Part shown: piece after piece, positions 60,419 through 64,000 of the stretch
Layout: each line of letters begins with the position of its first letter
Position numbering within the stretch: the first letter of the stretch is position 1
Source: Symbiodinium natans
Lineage: Eukaryota; Sar; Dinophyceae; Suessiales; Symbiodiniaceae
Reading direction: 5' to 3'
NCBI GenBank assembly: GCA_905221605.1
Contig: CAJNDS010002134.1
Coordinates: 584,068-648,067 of the forward strand
Length of the DNA: 64,000 bases
Translations under genes and position numbers: made by a program
The notes under the pieces: model-generated
What the model was told of the DNA's origin: nothing
Seen by the model: the letters and a program-made list of their open reading frames with translations, nothing else
Database searches by the model: none

Positions 60419-60518
60419 AGGGAGGGGGCCGGGAAGGAGGGTGGCAGGTCGAAGCGCCAAAGGCCCCCCATGCCTTGACGGTGACGAAGCCCAGCCTTTG
60501 TGGCAGAAAGCATCAGGG

Positions 60519-60613
60519 GGTTTAGGGTTTAGGGTTTAGGGTTTAGGGTTTAGGGTTTAGGGTTTAGGGTTTAGGGTTTAGGGTTTAGGGTTTAGGGTTT
60601 AGGGTTTAGGGTC
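60519..60613. repeat. interstitial telomeric array (TTTAGGG)
   Basis: About 13 units. Confidence 0.95.
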
Positions 60614-61190
60614 TCCAGCTCAGGGCTTAAAGAAAAACAAAACACGTCGCCACCCCCCCCCCCCCCCAAAAAAAAAAACCAACTGGTGGCAAAGCTTGTG
60701 GGAGAAGGATGGCATGGTTCTAGCCCCATGAAAAATATTTAACCCTATCCCCCCCCCCCCCCCGCCCCACAACAGTAGAAACCCTAGAGGCCTGAAAACT
60801 ACCTTAAGCTAGTACCCTGAACCCTAATACTCTAAAGCCTTTTTAAACCCTTTTCAGCCCTAAACCCCCGGCGCCCGGAAGCGTCCGAAACCCTAAACCC
60901 TGAACCCTTATAACCCTCATGCCCTACTGCCCGATGCCCTCAACCCTCATGCCCTAAACCTTTGTGCACCCTAGGCCCCAAACCCTCAACCCTAAAACCC
61001 TAAACCCCCAAGCAAACCCCTGAACCCTGAAAAAGCCCTTATAAACCCCTATAAACCCTACACCCTAAACCCGAAACCCTTGACCCTGAACCGGAATTCT
61101 TAAACACTAACCCACAAAACCCAAAACCCAAAACCCTAAACCCCCAAAACCCTAAACCCTAAACCCTAAACCCCAAAACCCCGGGCGCCA
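60614..61190. other. degenerate telomeric repeats and homopolymers
   Basis: C runs at 60652-60667 and 60750-60763, then many CCCTAAA variants. No gene seen. Confidence 0.7.
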
Positions 61191-61191
61191 G

Positions 61192-61282
61192 GAAGCATCA
61201 AGCTCCCCGTCGCGATGACCGCGGCGCACATCATCACCCAGCGCAAGGCCGCGCTGCGCAGGGCCTTCTCGCATGTGCCTGG
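61192..61282 (+). CDS. candidate exon, basic
   Basis: Acceptor CCCCGGGCGCCAG, 91 bases reading SIKLPVAMTAAHIITQRKAA and LRRAFSHVP, donor CTGG|GTGTGG. The minus strand is also open and would encode a hydrophobic helix, so strand is not final. Confidence 0.4.
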
Positions 61283-61639
61283 GTGTGGCGTTTATAGGCT
61301 TTAGGGTTTAGGGTTTAGGGTTTAGGGGCTTTCTGGGGGTTGTGGGGTTTCGGGGGTATTAGTTAGCGGGTTTAGGGTTTAGTGTTTTTTTTCTAGAGCA
61401 TGTGTCTCAAGGGTTTCTTGTGGGGGGGGGGGGGGGGGTATAGGGTTTAGGGTTCAGGGTAGTATAGAGCTGGGTTATGGGGTTATAGGGCTTAGGGTTT
61501 TAAGGTTTAGGGTTCTAGGGCTCGGGGCGTCGGAGGGCGTCAGCGGCTTGCTCTTGCGTTGCACACGGTGGCCCGACCCCCCAAAACTCAAAGGAAGCGG
61601 GTACATGCAGCTTCCGGGATTCAAAAGCTCTCTGTTCCT

Positions 61640-61692
61640 AAACCCGAAACCCGAAACCCGAAACCCGAAACCCTAAACCCTAAACCCTAAAC
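61640..61692. repeat. CCCGAAA variant array
   Basis: Five homogeneous CCCGAAA units followed by CCCTAAA units. Confidence 0.9.
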
Positions 61693-62762
61693 TGCTGGGG
61701 GGGGGCCATGGCTGTGAAGCAGGGGAATGGGCGCTTCTGTCCGCAGCCAAGAAGCACTCCTCGTACTTGGCCCGGAGGTCTGCATCCTGTCGGAAAACAT
61801 ATCGCCGAATTTTTTTTAGCAGAATAGCAGGAGTAAAAAATGCAAGAGCATAGTAGAATGATGGAAGAAGATAACAATCTGGTTTAAGGTTTTTGGGGTT
61901 TAGGATTCAGGGTTCAGGGGCATAACAAATGGAAAGATATCACATGAACAGCACGCAGGGTTTCGGGCTCCGGGGTGGATGGCGACTGGATCTTGAGCCT
62001 GGGATTCTGAACCCTTCGGCGCATGATCCCGTCGGGAACGCCTAACCCCTAAACCCTAACCCTAAACCCACAACCCAAAACCCTAAACCCTAACCCTAAA
62101 CCCTAAACCCTTTACCCTTTTTTGCTGAACCCTAAACCGCAAACCCTTTTTTCCTTAACCCGAAACCCTGAAGTAGGGGAGTCCCTCCCAGGACCTTGGA
62201 AGATGTGCTGGGCCAAAGGCACCCCCCCCAACTAAGAACCGGTAGGGTGCAGGGTTTAGGGTTTAGGGTTTAGGGTTTAAGGGTTTTAGGTGTTTAAGGG
62301 TTCAAGGGCAAGGGTTAAGGGTCCGCATTATGAGTTTGTCAAGGGAACCTCTGCGTCCTTTACGGGTACGAGTCTGACTTCCTTGATCATCCCGGCAGCC
62401 CCAACCGGGTGAGCCTAAGCCCCAGACATCCCCAAGCCCTACATCCTCAACTTGAAAGCCTCCTAAACCCTAAACCCGAAATCCCTGAACCCTAAAAGCC
62501 CGAAACCCTAAACCCTAAATCGCTTGAACCCTAAACCCTCAAGCCCCAAAACTTGAAACACTCCTAGACCCAGGAGTAACCTAGGAATAACAGTTGTACC
62601 CTTTTTGATCTAAGGGGAGTCTCAGGGAACCCCAACCCTAAAAAAGGACATAAGAGCATACTCCGGGTCCTACCTAAACCCTAAACCCTAAACCCTAACC
62701 CCTAACCCCTAAACCCTAAACCCTAAACCCTGACTAAGCCCTGCAAGCCCACCAAAGGGCAC

Positions 62763-62808
62763 CTGCTTGGCTTTCTTCGCCTGGCTCTGGCCCTTCGTCT
62801 TCGCCTTC
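62763..62808 (-). CDS. candidate exon, Lys-rich
   Basis: Minus strand: acceptor TGGGCTCACAG, 46 bases reading KAKTKGQSQAKKAKQ, donor AGCAG|GTGCCC. Short but with two good sites. Confidence 0.4.
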
Positions 62809-63398
62809 CTGTGAGCCCAGGTTTCGCATTTTAAAGGCTCCCCCCCCCCCCCCCCCCCAAAAAAAAAAAAAAAGAGGTAGGGTTTAGGGTTTAGGGTTTA
62901 GGGTCTAGGGTCTAGGGTCTAGGGTTTAGGGTTTAGGGTTTAGTGTTTAGGGCTGAGGGAAAAACAGCTGGTCTCCGGTGGGTTCAACAACTTCGTTGCA
63001 TGAAAATAATCGTCTACGAGGGACGATCTCGTGCTCCCTTCAGCACTCAACCCTAAACCCTAAACCCCAAACCCTGAAACCCCAGACCCCTAAAACCTCA
63101 GCCCTAAATCCCAAACCCTAAGCGCTTGTTGAGCCCAAACTCCCTCTTGAACCCGGAGACGCGAGGCATCCCCTCAACATCCTTTTCCCCCCCTCACTCT
63201 TCAAAGACCCTAAACCCTAAACCCTAAACCCTAAACCCCAAACCCTAAAATCCTAAACCCTAAACTCCAACTCTCTCAGAACCCCGTGCGTCCACGCGTC
63301 GGTGTGGGAGCCAGGAGGGGCTGGCGGAGGGAAGTGGAGGAGCCGGCGCGAGGCGTGGACACCTGGGGACTGCCTATGAAAAGATGGGGATTTAGGGG

Positions 63399-63466
63399 GG
63401 TTTAGGGTTTAGGGTTTAGGGTTTAGGGTTTAGGGTTTAGGGTTTAGGGTTTAGGGTTTAGGGTTT
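63399..63466. repeat. interstitial telomeric array (TTTAGGG)
   Basis: About ten units. Confidence 0.95.
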
Positions 63467-63547
63467 GGGTCCGGAAATAATTTAGGTGTTTTTTTTTGTT
63501 TTTTTTTGGGTATTGTTTTGTTTTTCTTGTTCTGTACTCAACACTAG

Positions 63548-63550
63548 TAA

Positions 63551-63595
<45 letters not shown>

Positions 63596-63603
63596 TGGTA
63601 GTG

Positions 63604-63638
<35 letters not shown>

Positions 63639-63690
63639 CGTCGTCGTAGTAGTAGTAGTCATCGTCGTAGTAGTAGTAGTAGTAGGAGTA
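63548..63690. repeat. (AGT)n microsatellite with CGT and GGT interruptions
   Basis: About 45 triplets. Homopolymer-like ORFs over it are artefacts. Confidence 0.95.
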
Positions 63691-64000
63691 TTATTCGTAG
63701 GATTTCTTTATTTTTGGTTCGTTTTCGTGGTTTTCCCTAGGACAAAACTACATTCCCTCTTTATTTTAATAGGATTCATACTACTTTTCGTGGGATTTCT
63801 TACTTATCCTTTTTGTTTGGTTCGTTTTCCTGGTTTTTCGTGAGAGAAAGCTACGTTCCGTCCAAATTCTCATAGGATTCATACTACTTATTACTTCTTT
63901 GCTTGGCTTGTTTTCTTGGTTTTTCTCCTCTATATTTTCAAAGGATTCATATAACTTTTCGTGGGATTTCTTATTATCTAAAGATGGGTTTCATCAAAAT

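Noticed and set aside
63444-63843. Poly-Thr, poly-Ser and poly-Val ORFs
   Set aside because: Produced by the AGT microsatellite.
1-64000. True chromosome end or subtelomere
   Set aside because: Arrays are short, in both orientations and interspersed with genes across the whole window; no terminal array at either edge.
1-64000. Plant genome, because of TTTAGGG repeats
   Set aside because: The spliced-leader relics, likely GC/GA donors and the secreted protein type point to a dinoflagellate.

Overview
The window looks like nuclear DNA of a dinoflagellate, probably of the Symbiodiniaceae/Suessiales type; the exact taxon is inferred. The clues are tandem relics of the dinoflagellate spliced leader just upstream of a retrotransposon ORF, plant-type TTTAGGG telomeric repeats, candidate introns that start with GC or GA as well as GT, and small GC-rich exons. 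I saw no rRNA, tRNA or CRISPR array.

The dominant feature is interstitial telomeric sequence. Runs of CCCTAAA or TTTAGGG, in both orientations and from about 2 to 40 units, recur every few hundred bases over nearly the whole window. Most islands between them are 40-300 bp and many read like single short exons with splice-like edges. They are absent from a few compact blocks: a non-LTR retrotransposon (about 11.2-15.9 kb), a secreted-protein gene (32.3-33.9 kb), a DUF445-like membrane protein (49.9-51.4 kb) and a six-TM protein (56.8-57.6 kb).

Layout. 0-11 kb: telomeric arrays, palindromic MITEs, a 0.46-kb TIR element, and exon islands, the best being a minus-strand set at 8.1-10.7 kb. 11.2-15.9 kb: a LINE on the minus strand whose ORF1 and ORF2 share a frame across one TGA. 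15.9-23.6 kb: further exon islands (plus-strand set at 16.2-17.1 kb and 21.6-23.6 kb, minus-strand set at 18.5-18.8 kb). 24-32 kb: degenerate arrays, microsatellites and a tandem repeat. 32.3-33.9 kb: a three-exon secreted Cys-patterned protein whose first intron is almost entirely a MITE. 34-46 kb: mostly repeats, including a tandem/inverted 20-bp array and a C-tract. 46.7-49.5 kb: a minus-strand coiled-coil gene split into very short exons with telomeric arrays in its introns. 49.9-57.6 kb: two intronless membrane-protein genes among more islands. 57.9-64 kb: arrays, homopolymers and microsatellites.

The most interesting idea is that MITEs and telomeric arrays here behave as intron-generating elements. 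Several insertions are flanked by exact duplications of 8, 23 or 30 bp. In some of them an AG|G inside the duplication gives a donor at one copy and an acceptor at the other, so splicing would restore the original reading frame. Exon calls were made by eye from frame and splice context; strand is ambiguous for several, and none is backed by transcript data.
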